NCBI GenBank assembly: GCA_016650125.1
Contig: JAENWT010000011.1
Span: forward strand, 34,015-98,014
Reading direction: 5' to 3'
DNA length: 64,000 nucleotides
DNA from: Thermoleophilia bacterium
Lineage (GTDB): Bacteria > Actinomycetota > Thermoleophilia > Solirubrobacterales > 70-9
Part shown: piece after piece, positions 11,960-21,700 of the stretch
Layout of the letters: every line of letters starts with the position of its first letter
Numbering within the stretch: position 1 is the stretch's first letter
Notes under the pieces: generated by a model
What the model was told of the DNA's origin: nothing
What the model saw: only the letters and a program-made list of their open reading frames with translations
Databases searched by the model: none
Translations under genes and position numbers: made by a program

Positions 11960-13586
11960 CCGGCACGAGCTTGCCCGGATTCATGATCCCGGCGGGATCC
12001 AGCCGTTCCTTGATTCCGGCGAGTGCCTCGATGCCGAGCTCCCCTATCTCACCCGCCAGATAAGGCGTGTGGTCGCGGCCGGTGGCGTGATGGTGGGACA
12101 GCGTGCCGCCCAGTGACCGGATCGCCTTGCAGGCGGCGGCCTTGACCGGCGGCCAGGCTGCGGCGCCGCCGTCCCGGCCGGGTGACGAGATCACGGTGAA
12201 GTAGAGGGAGGCGCCGTCGCGGTAGGCGTGCGAGAGGTGGCACATGACCACGCCTTTCATTCCCTGGGCCGCCATCTCGCTTTCGAGGGCGTCCTTGACC
12301 CCGCGGTAGAGCGCGGGATGGGCGCTCCATTGCTGCGCGGTTTCCAGGGTCTCGACCAGGGCCCCGTGGTCGAGCAGGGTTTCACGCAGGTAGGGGCCGT
12401 GGAACCGGCCCTTCTGCCAGCCTTTGCCTGCGGACTGGCCGAGGTAGACCGCTCCGCCCTTCCTCAGGGCTTTTGCCGTATCGGCGCGTTGAACCCGAAC
12501 CCGGTCGGACGTGCCTTCGAAGCCGGCGATCATGAGGGCACCGTCGGAGCGCCCTCGCACCTTCAGGTACCGCCGGAACAGATCCCCGGTAACCCCTCCG
12601 GGTGCGGACATAGTCAGTGAAGTGGCCGTCTCGTCCTCGTCGGAGACCCGCGCGATGGTCGGCAGGCGGTCGTCCTGGGCGAGGCGGCGGATGATCTCGT
12701 TGCCTTCGGCGAAGCTGCCGGCGATCCAGGCCTCGTAACGGGTGGCAACCGGCACCGGGCGGATGCGCACGTCGACGTCGGGGATCACCCCGAAGATCCC
12801 CTCCGAGCCGATCACCAGTTCCCGCAGGGCCGGGCCGATCGCCGTATGCGGAGTATCCAGGGTCGAGAGCTCTCCGGCAGGCGTCGCGAGCCGGACGGAG
12901 CTGACCAGTGAATCGAACCGGCCGTAGCCGCTCGATGACTGGCCGGCCGACCTGGTTGCGGCAAAGCCGCCGACCGTCGCGTATTCAAAGGACTGGGGAT
13001 AGTGGCCGATCGTGAAACCGCTGGCCGCGAGCAGAGCTTCAGCTTCCGGGCCGCGCAGGCCGGCTCCCACCCGGGCGGTCAATGATCTTTCGTCGACTTC
13101 GACCGAGTTAAGATTCACGGTGTCGAGGCTGATCACCCGGTCGAACGAGCCCTTGTCAGGAGCGATGCCGCCGACGACGCTGGTACCGCCGCCGAACGGA
13201 ACCACGCCGATGCCGAGCCTTGAGCAGGCTTCGAGCAGCGGCACGATCGCGTCAGAGGTGGGGATGACCACGACCGCGTCGGGAGCCTGGCTGATCCGGC
13301 CCGAGCGTTTTTCGAGCAGGTCCAGATAGCTCTGACCGGCCGCGTGACGGATCCGGTCTTCATGGCCGGTGAGCACGTTGCCCGGACCGGCGATCCTCGA
13401 AATCTCATCCGGGATGACCTCAGCGTCGGGGATCGAGACCGATTCAAGCGGCGGCACTTCAGCCGATTCCGGCGGCAGGATTTCGCGCCCGTTGAGCATC
13501 GCTTCGGCTGCCGGAGAGAGCTCGGCCTCCTCGTCGGCCCTGCCCCAGCCCCACCACCGCGTGTCGCGGCGCGGCTCCGCGGTCAT
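11946..13586 (-). CDS. FAD-binding oxidase of the alkyl-DHAP synthase type
   Basis: 546 residues. It starts with RWWGWG, has the PCMH-type FAD-binding domain (VVPFGGGTSVVGG; GLRGPEAEALLAASG; GHYPQSFEYATVGGF; GYGRFDSLV), and ends with the alkylglycerone-phosphate synthase set (CHLSHAYRDGASLYFT and SHHHATGRDHTPYL). In eukaryotes AGPS makes the ether bond of ether lipids; many actinobacteria carry relatives of unproven role. The start overlaps the end of the SRPBCC gene by an ATGA, so the two are translated together. The 3' end overlaps the convergent HTH–membrane gene by 14 bp. Confidence 0.82.
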   Translation of the reverse strand: MTAEPRRDTRWWGWGRADEEAELSPAAEAMLNGREILPPESAEVPPLESVSIPDAEVIPDEISRIAGPGNVLTGHEDRIRHAAGQSYLDLLEKRSGRISQAPDAVVVIPTSDAIVPLLEACSRLGIGVVPFGGGTSVVGGIAPDKGSFDRVISLDTVNLNSVEVDERSLTARVGAGLRGPEAEALLAASGFTIGHYPQSFEYATVGGFAATRSAGQSSSGYGRFDSLVSSVRLATPAGELSTLDTPHTAIGPALRELVIGSEGIFGVIPDVDVRIRPVPVATRYEAWIAGSFAEGNEIIRRLAQDDRLPTIARVSDEDETATSLTMSAPGGVTGDLFRRYLKVRGRSDGALMIAGFEGTSDRVRVQRADTAKALRKGGAVYLGQSAGKGWQKGRFHGPYLRETLLDHGALVETLETAQQWSAHPALYRGVKDALESEMAAQGMKGVVMCHLSHAYRDGASLYFTVISSPGRDGGAAAWPPVKAAACKAIRSLGGTLSHHHATGRDHTPYLAGEIGELGIEALAGIKERLDPAGIMNPGKLVPVKAG

Positions 13587-14068
13587 TGGCCGTCGCCTTC
13601 ACTTGAGGCTGCCGGTTCTTCAAAAACGGTGCCCAGGGCGGCAAGTGCCTGATCGAGCATCTGCTTCTGGGTCTTTCTCATCATGAAACCGGCCAGGCGC
13701 GCGCTGCCGCGCAGCGTATGGCTGGCGGTGAGGGTGATTTCCGTGCCGCCATTGCCCGGGCTGAGCCGGACCTCGGTCGTCTGGTTCTGCAGGTGCTCTT
13801 CGAACGGCGTGCCGCTCAGCTCGTGCTCCCACATGTAGCGCTCGGGCCGGGTCGCGCCGACACAGCGGTAATCCATCCGGAGCTTGCGTCCGGAGTCCGC
13901 GGCGAGCACGTTCGTCCACTGGGTCCGTGTTGTGCCGGGCTTGCCGTCCATGTTTTCGACCCGGGTGACGCGGGGCCACCAGTCCGTGAGACGGCGCGGG
14001 TCACTGATCACGTCGTAGACGCTGTCGGGATCGGCGGGCAGGACTTGTCTACGGCTGACGCTGGGCAC
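13583..14068 (-). CDS. SRPBCC/START-like ligand-binding protein
   Basis: 161 residues. The pattern of polyketide-cyclase/START-like folds is clear: RRQVLPADPDSVYDVISDP at the start, DWWPRVTRVE next, and GGTEITLTASHTL…ARLAGFMMRK in the final helix region. Such proteins bind hydrophobic ligands in a central cavity. The stop overlaps the ATG of the flavoprotein, so it may deliver or shield a lipid substrate for that enzyme; this is an inference from context. It starts 8 bp after the ftsR stop and is probably in the same transcript as garA–ftsR. Confidence 0.75.
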   Translation of the reverse strand: MPSVSRRQVLPADPDSVYDVISDPRRLTDWWPRVTRVENMDGKPGTTRTQWTNVLAADSGRKLRMDYRCVGATRPERYMWEHELSGTPFEEHLQNQTTEVRLSPGNGGTEITLTASHTLRGSARLAGFMMRKTQKQMLDQALAALGTVFEEPAASSEGDGQ

Positions 14069-14076
14069 GGCGGCGA

Positions 14077-14826
14077 TCAGGTGTCGGCGAGCCGGCGCAG
14101 ATCGCGCACCAGGAGCGCGTGTTTCAGTTCGCTCAGCACCGAAGCCATGCGTTCCAGGCTCTCGACCGCTTCCTTGCGGCGTTGCGGGTTGCGTGAGATC
14201 AGCTTGGGTGCGAGCAGCGCTTCGATCAACTGCACTTCACGGTCGGCCGAAGTCTTGAAAACTTTGAGGTTGCGGGCCGCGACGCCGGACCGGGCGAGCT
14301 CGTTGCCGGCCCGCACGATTTCCATGTCGGTCTCGTCGAAGACGTCCGCGCCACCATCCTTCTTCGGGGCGACCAGCCCGAAGTCGGCAAGCTCGCGCAC
14401 GAATTCGGGGCGGGCCCCGGTTTCCTCGATCACTTCGTCGAGCGTGAAGCGCGAGCTGCTGGTGCCGACGAGCTTGGCCCGCCGGGCAGTGTTCGACTGC
14501 GAAGAACTGCTGCTGCCGAGGCCGCTGAGCGAAGGCCCGGAGGCCAGCTCCTGGCGGATCACCCTGAGCGGCAGGAATTCGTCGCGCTGAAGCCGGAGGA
14601 TCGTGCGCAGCCGGTCGACATCCGCCTGGCTGTAAAGGCGGTATCCGCCCTGGGTGCGTCGCGGGGTGACCAGCTTCTGATCCTCTAGATAACGGATCTT
14701 GGAGATCGATACGTCGTCGAATTCCTTGCTCAGCACCTTGGCGACGGCGCCGATGGTCAGGGCCTTGCGCGGCCGGACCGGGCCGGCCGGCGGCACATCG
14801 CTCATCTGGTCCGCGGAAATGGTCAC
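14077..14826 (-). CDS. ftsR: MerR-family regulator FtsR
   Basis: 249 residues. The N-terminal MerR winged helix reads LTIGAVAKVLSKEFDDVSIS, then IRYLEDQKLVTPRRTQGGYR with YSQADVDRLRTILRLQRD. A second helical domain follows (FTLDEVIEETGARPEFV; RAGNELARSGVAARNLKVFK). This protein placed next to an FHA protein matches FtsR beside garA in mycobacteria and corynebacteria, where FtsR controls ftsZ transcription. The start codon shares one base with the garA stop, so the two are coupled. Low-complexity Ser-rich linker near residue 100. Confidence 0.88.
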   Translation of the reverse strand: MTISADQMSDVPPAGPVRPRKALTIGAVAKVLSKEFDDVSISKIRYLEDQKLVTPRRTQGGYRLYSQADVDRLRTILRLQRDEFLPLRVIRQELASGPSLSGLGSSSSSQSNTARRAKLVGTSSSRFTLDEVIEETGARPEFVRELADFGLVAPKKDGGADVFDETDMEIVRAGNELARSGVAARNLKVFKTSADREVQLIEALLAPKLISRNPQRRKEAVESLERMASVLSELKHALLVRDLRRLADT

Positions 14827-15305
14827 TATTTCTCCAGGTAACTGAGTTTGTACTTGCCGACCTGGATCTCGTCGCCGTCTTCGAGCCGCTGCGACTCGAT
14901 GCGGCTGCGATTTACGTAGGTCCCGTTCAGCGAGCCGAGGTCGTCGATATAGGTGCCGTCACCGCGGGTGACGAGCAGCGCGTGGTTGCGCGACACGGTC
15001 ACGTCGTCCAGGAATACGCCGGCGTCAGGACTGCGCCCGATCGCGATCCGGTCCTCGTTCATCGGGAAACTCTCGCCGGCACGCCCACCGCCACTGCGGA
15101 TGACCAGCGCGGCGCCGGTCCGTTCGACTTCGGTCTCGATGTCGACCGCGGCGATCTCGCCGGTCTCGCCCACCTGGTAGGTGGTCGTCGAAGGCTGCTC
15201 TTCAGCCCCTTCGCGCGGACCGATGAAAGTGCCGCACTTCTGGCAGTAGTTCGCGGCTTCGGCATTGACGAATCCACACTCGGGACAATGAGACGTAGAC
15301 GGCAT
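14826..15305 (-). CDS. garA: FHA-domain regulator with zinc ribbon (GarA-like)
   Basis: 159 residues from the ATG at 15305; an upstream in-frame ATG at 15314 would add MGR. An N-terminal zinc ribbon (CPECGFVNAEAANYCQKCG) is followed by a Thr-rich segment (STTTYQVGETGEI) at the place of the kinase-phosphorylated ETTS motif of GarA. A C-terminal FHA domain has IAIGRSPDAG, VTVSRNHALL and GSLNGTYVNRSR. In mycobacteria GarA, gated by PknB/PknG phosphorylation, controls 2-oxoglutarate dehydrogenase and glutamate metabolism. The start was chosen because TATAAT lies exactly 7 bases before this ATG, pointing to a leaderless message. It heads the garA–ftsR–SRPBCC–flavoprotein run. Confidence 0.87.
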   Translation of the reverse strand: MPSTSHCPECGFVNAEAANYCQKCGTFIGPREGAEEQPSTTTYQVGETGEIAAVDIETEVERTGAALVIRSGGGRAGESFPMNEDRIAIGRSPDAGVFLDDVTVSRNHALLVTRGDGTYIDDLGSLNGTYVNRSRIESQRLEDGDEIQVGKYKLSYLEK

Positions 15306-15312
15306 GCGCCCC

Positions 15313-15318
15313 ATTATA
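15313..15318 (-). promoter_or_regulatory. TATAAT -10 box of garA
   Basis: On the minus strand TATAAT occupies 15318–15313, then GGGGCGC and ATG: the 7-base spacing of a leaderless promoter. A TTGAAG lies about 15 bases further upstream, inside the duplicated pgsA 3' segment. At the other copy of that segment the same place reads TATGAG, so only this copy has the perfect box. Confidence 0.55.
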
Positions 15319-15531
15319 GGGGCAGGACCTAACCTTCAACTATGGCTTTACGGTTGGGCCGAATCTCTCGCCTGATGGATCTGGTCCCGCCCCACCCGGG
15401 CATAGAGCCAGGTGGCGAGGAACGCCATGACCACGCCGATCACCAGCAGCGTGTTCGGGAACCACCCGGGCCAGATCATCGCGAAGAACAGCGCCGACAT
15501 CACCGGGAAGACCGCCATGCGGCCGAGCCAG
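15316..15531 (-). pseudogene. Displaced pgsA 3' fragment; left direct repeat of the island
   Basis: 216 bp matching 24488–24703 with 4 differences. It holds the last ~61 codons of pgsA, the stop (at 15348) and the 32 bp after it, on the minus strand. No start region remains. The sequence to the left runs straight into the garA promoter, so this is probably the native pgsA–garA junction, cut off from the rest of pgsA by the island. Identity stops sharply at 15531. Confidence 0.92.
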
Positions 15532-15675
15532 AACCCCTACTTACGAACACTCGCGAACGCCTGTGTGCCCCTGTAAATGTTCCCGCTTCTTCGAAGTGGC
15601 GACGCAGCTCACTTCCAATGATTCGGTATTCATTCTCTACCGCTCCGGCGTACCGGCTGTGGCGCGCGATCCGGC

Positions 15676-17754
15676 CTAGAACGAGGCCAGCCCCCAGCCC
15701 CAGACGATCTTGTCCCCCGCGTCGGCCTTGACCGTGTTGCTGCGCTTCTCGGGGCCGGTGGTGATCGTGTTCTTGTCGCCGTTCTTGGCGTCGAGGACGT
15801 TGAGCCCCTCGCGACCGAGCAGGGTCGATTTGCCCTGCTGGCGGGGTAGCCGCTTCCCGAGAATCAACCAGTCATCGAACGCTGTCCCCTCGAGCTTCTC
15901 GACGTCGCCCGCGATCTCGGTCCGGCTCGGGCACGCGCGGGTTCGCCATTCGGCGTGTCCCTTCGCCAGGTTGGCCTTCACACCCGACCCCGCCCCGGCG
16001 AACACGACGCTGTCGGGGTCGTCCCCACCTTGGAGTCGTGCTCCAAGACAAGGGTTGGTGACCCGGAGTCCGTCCGGTCCGGGCCCGCCGTCTACTGTGA
16101 CCGCGTCGTTAGCGTAAATCACGTCGAGGTTTCCGCCACCGCGGAGGATGCTGCCGGCGCTTCCATCCCCAGTAACCCGGCCGCTTCGATCGTTGATGGC
16201 TTCGGTTGAGATGAAGTCTTTGCTCGGTCCGCCCTGGATGAAGTTCTTGCCCGCGCCGCCGTCGAGGGTCGTGGTGAGGTTGGCCGGGATGGTCGTTTCG
16301 AGCTTGATCCGGTCATCGCCGAGCCCGCCGTAGACCATCATGCCGGTGAGCCGGTTGATGTCCGCGGGACACTTGATGACCGTCGCGGCGGGATTCGACG
16401 GCGTACAGAGGCCGGCCGGGACCGCACCTGCGGCGACCGAAACGATGTATTGATCCGCCTTCTGGTCATATCCGATCGAGATTGTGTCTATCGACGGGGT
16501 TCCGAGGACGGTCAGGATGCCGCCCTCCTCGATGCTGACCACCACGTGATCACCGACCTCGTCGGGAGTGTTTTCAAAGCAGCTCTTTACGACGGCGAAC
16601 CCGATACACGCGTCGCTACCGAGCCCGCCATCGACCACATCACCATCCGCCATGTCCTGTGTGAGGTCTGTCCCCGGTTCGACGATCCGAGCAAAGTCGT
16701 CACCGACGAGCACGTCGTCACCCAAGCCCCCATGAATCTCGTTGCGCTGACCAGCCACCCCCGAAATCTCGTCGCTGAAACTGGAGCCGATCACGTTCTC
16801 GATCCCGGCCAGCTCGTACCGACTGAACCCTTGGGAATATCCGGCGGCCAGCCTAACCTTGACTCCGACGTTCCACCGGAAGGGGTTGGAGGCAGGCATC
16901 AATGCCTCGTACGAGATCGTGTCGCTCCCCGAACCGCCTTCAACGCTCGTCCTACCTCGACCACTTCCGACCATCAGATCATCGCCCTTCCCCATCCGGA
17001 TCTTCTTGATCCCGGAATTGAAGATCGCCACATCATCCTTTGGTGTGCCGTTCATCCAGTCGTCACCTTCGCCACCATCGAGGTAGGCGGGCCCGAGATT
17101 GTTCGGCCGGTCGGCGTTGAGGTGATCGTTGCCTTTCTCCCCGAACAGCTGCTCCAGCTTGCCGGACGGACTGACGCCTCCGTTCGAGTACATGAAGTCG
17201 CTGCCATTCCCGCCATGCAGCTCAGAGACCGCTGAGCCGAGGCTGCTGATTCGATCCGAGCCTTCCTCCCCGAACAGCAGGTTGCCGACCCCGGATGTGT
17301 CCGTGATCCGATCGTTCCCGCCGGCACCTCGGATCTCGTCCGCGCCCGGGCCACCCACCAGGGTGTCATGACCCTTCGCTCCGAAAGCCCGATCATCACC
17401 GGCTCCTGCCTCCACACGATTGCGATTGCTGCTCTCCTGGAGCCGGATGACATCGTCACCCGCCCCGGTCGAGACCCAGGCGCGGCCCTTGCCGGCCCAC
17501 ACCACTTGGCGACCCTTCCCCGCGCAGATTCTCGTGAAGGCCTTGGCCCGAACCCTGACGCCCGCCCGCAGCCAGAGCACGTCGCCGGCCTTCATCTTGG
17601 TCCGGAGCTGCCCCGGACCGGTTACCCGATTCACCTCCTTGCCGAAGCAACGCTTCGAGGCAGACGCCGACGAATGCGTCACAACGATCGCGAGCATCAT
17701 CCCCGCCATCGCCAGAACGAAGCATGTTTTCCCTAGCCCGACGTCCCCGTCCAT
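15676..17754 (-). CDS. Secreted RTX-type calcium-binding repeat protein
   Basis: 692 residues. N-terminal signal peptide (FVLAMAGMMLAIVVTHSSASA), then a Cys-containing region that sets a theme of GAGDDxxxx. Many hemolysin-type nonapeptides follow (GGPGADEIRGAGGNDRI; GGEGDDWMNG; GGSGSDTISYEA; GGLGDDVLVGDD), continuing to the C-terminus (LLGREGLNVLDAKNGD). Such repeats fold into Ca2+-binding parallel beta-rolls outside the cell. No type I secretion genes are nearby and the Sec-type leader suggests Sec export. No enzyme domain recognised. Last gene of the island operon; 64 bp separate it from the gene before. Confidence 0.8.
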   Translation of the reverse strand: MDGDVGLGKTCFVLAMAGMMLAIVVTHSSASASKRCFGKEVNRVTGPGQLRTKMKAGDVLWLRAGVRVRAKAFTRICAGKGRQVVWAGKGRAWVSTGAGDDVIRLQESSNRNRVEAGAGDDRAFGAKGHDTLVGGPGADEIRGAGGNDRITDTSGVGNLLFGEEGSDRISSLGSAVSELHGGNGSDFMYSNGGVSPSGKLEQLFGEKGNDHLNADRPNNLGPAYLDGGEGDDWMNGTPKDDVAIFNSGIKKIRMGKGDDLMVGSGRGRTSVEGGSGSDTISYEALMPASNPFRWNVGVKVRLAAGYSQGFSRYELAGIENVIGSSFSDEISGVAGQRNEIHGGLGDDVLVGDDFARIVEPGTDLTQDMADGDVVDGGLGSDACIGFAVVKSCFENTPDEVGDHVVVSIEEGGILTVLGTPSIDTISIGYDQKADQYIVSVAAGAVPAGLCTPSNPAATVIKCPADINRLTGMMVYGGLGDDRIKLETTIPANLTTTLDGGAGKNFIQGGPSKDFISTEAINDRSGRVTGDGSAGSILRGGGNLDVIYANDAVTVDGGPGPDGLRVTNPCLGARLQGGDDPDSVVFAGAGSGVKANLAKGHAEWRTRACPSRTEIAGDVEKLEGTAFDDWLILGKRLPRQQGKSTLLGREGLNVLDAKNGDKNTITTGPEKRSNTVKADAGDKIVWGWGLASF

Positions 17755-17818
17755 GTCATCAGCCTAAACGGGCTGACCATTCGTGTTCACGAACTCGCAC
17801 GTCATTCCCACCGGTTCC

Positions 17819-18799
17819 CTACCTGACCTTGATCGTTGCCCGGGCGCTTTTCGCGGCGACACCCGCTGTGGCCTTGAACCTGAGGGTAACCTTCCGGCCC
17901 TGCCTGGCCTTCCTCTTGACCCTAACCCGGAACTTCCGTCTCGCGGACTCACCCGCGCGTAGTTTGCCGGTGGCACGGCACCACTTCCTGACCTTGACCA
18001 GCTTCTTCGATGCCTTGACGCAGATATTGACTCTCCTGGTCGCCGCTCTACCAATGTTCTCGATTCTCACGGTGAACACAGCCTTCTTGCCACGCTTCAG
18101 CACCCTGTTCTCGGGGGTCACCTTGAGATATCCGAGCTTTGCCTTGTCGATCACGCAGTTCGGGGGCATACCGGTCGTACCCGCGGGACAATCCCCCTCT
18201 ACCGGACCCCCGGTGATGTGAAGCGAATCATCCGCCAGGTCGAGATAGCCGACGGTGCCCAGGCTGCTTTCGAACTTGATGTGGGCGTCCCATACACGGG
18301 CCGAACCCTTATCCCCCAACGGCGCCCAGGTTATACGCACCGGACCGGAACGCGGTACCAGAGCTCGATGAAACCTCGTGGTGGCGCTTGGCAACCTGTT
18401 TCTCACGATGAGAAAGTAGCCGGTATTGGGGTTCTTGCGGTAAGCGCCAGCGCACACGATAGTCGCGAGGTAATACTTTCCCTTTACCCCAGCCGCACTC
18501 CATACATTTGTGTGAGTCATCGGGATACGTGAAGAACCGCAACCGCCCTCTTCGATCCTCCCCGGCTCTGGCGGCGCAGGAGGCGGCTCATAGCCGACCT
18601 CTTCTGTTCGGCCGCCCTGCTGCTCCACAACCTTCTCCCGCTCCACGGCCGTCATCACCGTGCCGGCTGTGCCGGGCGCGACCCCTGCTATGGAAGACCC
18701 CTGCCCTTGTGAGTGATCCGATGGCAAGCTCAGGGCGAGAGCGGCGATGCAAATCACCAGACCAGCGGCAATAGTGCTGAACATCCAGATACGCATCAT
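17819..18799 (-). CDS. Exported protein with C-terminal Ig-like (CARDB-type) domain
   Basis: About 326 residues from the ATG at 18799. It was chosen because GGAGG lies 6 bases before it and its ATGA overlaps the stop of the preceding gene; longer in-frame starts lie inside that gene. An N-terminal membrane anchor or signal (MFSTIAAGLVICIAALALSL) is followed by a Pro-rich stretch (PPPAPPEPGRIEEGGCG) and a beta-rich domain with several Cys. The C-terminal domain (LKVTPENRVLKRGKKAVFTV; NIGRAATRRVNICVKAS; RVKRKARQGRKVTLRFKA) resembles bacterial CARDB/DUF11-type Ig repeats. No enzymatic motif seen. Part of the island operon. Confidence 0.7.
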   Translation of the reverse strand: MMRIWMFSTIAAGLVICIAALALSLPSDHSQGQGSSIAGVAPGTAGTVMTAVEREKVVEQQGGRTEEVGYEPPPAPPEPGRIEEGGCGSSRIPMTHTNVWSAAGVKGKYYLATIVCAGAYRKNPNTGYFLIVRNRLPSATTRFHRALVPRSGPVRITWAPLGDKGSARVWDAHIKFESSLGTVGYLDLADDSLHITGGPVEGDCPAGTTGMPPNCVIDKAKLGYLKVTPENRVLKRGKKAVFTVRIENIGRAATRRVNICVKASKKLVKVRKWCRATGKLRAGESARRKFRVRVKRKARQGRKVTLRFKATAGVAAKSARATIKVR

Positions 18800-21700
18800 G
18801 GAATTCCTCCAGACCATGCGCAATCGAACTGAACAAGTTCGCGTTCCAGGTTCGGAGCTACATACTTGTGGAAGGAACTCCATGCCCACTCCGCGTTAGC
18901 TCGAAAATCGGTGGAGCATTCTTGCCCCGGGGCGGCATGCTGAAAAGTGACCCCACCGAAACGGAACTTGAAGTGGTTTTCGAGCATGTAGTTCTTGACG
19001 GCTAGCCAGTCGCGAATGCTCTTTTTCTTGTAAATCTCCGGAAGTGCCTTGATCATGTAGCTAGGGCTTTCCTCTGGCCAACCCTGAGAAGCGTGAGCCA
19101 CATCCTCCAGAGTCCAGGGATCCCAGCACTCCTGCTCGAGACGGCACCCTCCGGCGGTGCCATAGTCGAATGCCGGGAACGGTCCGCTCGCCATACCGCG
19201 GGCCATGCTCAGAGCCAGGTCAGGCACACTCCAGCTGGTCTCGGTATCCATCGCGACTCCATAGGCGATATTGGTCACGTTTGGCTTTGCCTTTTTGACC
19301 GATCCAATCGTTGCGTTCAGCATCTTTCCGGCGATTTTTGCGTTATCAAGAAGCAATGAATTTAATTCCGCACCTGACGGGGGATTGCTGTGATTTCTGA
19401 CGAGATGGGAGGCTATTCCGTCGTTGGACATTCCAAGCACCAGACGCATCTTCTGGCCGCCTGTGGGCGGCGGAGAGCAGTCGCGATAGCCGTTGACGGC
19501 TTCTTCCAACGCCTGCTTGATCTTCTGTTTCGAGACGAACACGTTGCCGCCCAGCCAATTCAAAGCGCCAAAGACTCCCGGGTCTTCACTGTAATCTCGG
19601 CTGGCTGGGCCGAAGTCGACGATCATGTTCCTTGCCCTCTTCCCCTTGAGCTCATTCTCAAGTGACTCGGAAAAGTCACACCCCCACGTGCCCAATACGG
19701 CCGGAAGGGCAGAGGGAAACTCCCATGAGGCATGGTGAGCTACGACGTGCTTCGGCGCCTTGGCCTTGAAGTCGTCAAACGTCGGCATGACCAGCTGCCT
19801 CGCGCCGGCCGGAACGTCGACGGTGATCGTGTCTCCGTTCGAAACCGTCCAGGCGGCATCCGTGACCGTTCCGTCGTCGGCGACGCCATAAGGGGCCGCG
19901 ATGACGCTGTATACGAATTCGTCGAGTTCATCTTCTGCGGATCCAAGTTGAAAAGTGCCTTCGGCCAGTTGGACGGAGACGTCACCAATGCTGTCGATGT
20001 TCTCGGCGTCCTCGTCACGGTCGGGAACGGTCAGCCCCCGCGGCTCTTGAGCGGGATCGATGATCGCCAAACCACCATTGCTCAGTTCGCGGAGCTCCAG
20101 CCCGTCCTCGATGCCGAGCTTCCAACTCAGCGCCGACGGTGCCTGGACACCTCGGAGATGGGCGACCGCGGCCACACCCGTCGCGGTGGGTCGAACCGCC
20201 AAATCGGTGTCCGTAGCCACATTCGGGAACGCGGCCGCATCAACGAACATGTCCGTACTGTTCGGATCGTCGGGATCCGGCCCCTCGTGGGACACAGTCG
20301 CCGCCGAGCTTTCATCAGAGGTGGTCTGCATGGGCATGAGGCAGAATTCGCCGTCGATCCCAAACCCCCCGGCCGCTCCGCTACCGACCGTCGAGTCCGC
20401 GAGCGACCCCTCTGAGATGAAGGGAGCACCCTCGTTCGGCAGCACTACCCAATAGGGATTGAGTTCTTGATCCGATTCCGGATCGGTGGCTGGAATCGAA
20501 GGCGCGGTCACACTCGTTGCAAACCCACCCACGGCCTGAGTTTCGGTCAGGATGTCGTGGCTCGTCTGTTGGGTCGGCGTCACCGCCGGGCAGTTGTCGA
20601 CAGGAGGGTCCGGGGTGACGTTTATCTCGTAGGTCGTTCGAGCTGTGTTGCCGGCGGCATCTGACGCCAGAATCGTCACCTCATGAGCGCCTTCCGACCA
20701 GTCTGTTTGGTCATAGGTATATCCCGTCTGATAGGTAGAGGGACAGCCGGACGTGCACGACGGGGACTGTGTGTAATCGACTTCTCCGTCAACCAACACC
20801 TGGACTTGGGCTACCCCCGTGTCCTCATCGCGCGAATCATCGATGTCGATTGTCGCACCCGCGGTATCGCCCGTCAGCAACGCGTCAGCGGAGTCCGGCA
20901 AGTCGCCGGTGACGGTCAGGATCGGATTGACCGCGTCCAGCACAAGAGTGCCCGACTTGGTGCCCACGTTCCCGAGAGCATCGGTAGCGGTCAGTTCGTA
21001 CGTTCGCTCACCCTCAGTCTCCTCCGAGGTGAAATACGCGTCCAGCTCATCCGCGAGCGTGCAAGCCCCGTTCGGACAGGATTGCGTGACTTCGTCTTGC
21101 ACATCTCCGTCGAGCGCGAGCGTGATTCTCACCGCACCGCTCCCCGGATCGGCGGCGGTCACGTCGGATAGGACTCCTCGGCCCGCCGTAGCTGACGACG
21201 TTTGATCGAGCGGTGCCGTCGCCGAGATAGAGGGACCCTGTGTATCCACTACGAACGAACGCGATGCGGGGCCGGGGTGGCTCGAGCCCGGGCCGTACCA
21301 GTTTCTCACGTAAAAAGTGTGGGCGCCGTCGGAGAGGGCGCCCGATGTGAAGCCGCCTGGGTTGCACGTGACCCAAGAACCGTTGTCCAGCTTGCACTTG
21401 AAAGCGGAACCGCTGGTCGTCGAGGTGTAGGTAAACGTCGGAGTCGGGTCCGCGGTGTAACCACCTGGGCCGCCAGTGATCGAGGTGGTGCCTTCTGGTC
21501 CACCGAGGTAAACGGTGGCCGTAGAGATCTTCTGGTGGCTGTGCGGCAGACCGGTTTGATCTCCCAGCTGGTCCTTGGCGGTTGCCGTCACTCCCAGGGG
21601 GCCCTCGTCGAATTGGCTGGTTGAGAGGGCAAGGCCAGCCTGGAGCGGACAGCTGCCCGTAGCCGGCGCACACCCCTGCGACTGGTTGAAGACCTGGGTT

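Noticed and set aside
15342..15731. + strand frame with a near copy at 24514–25266
   Set aside because: It is the antisense of the duplicated pgsA end; the duplication is real but the frame is not a gene.
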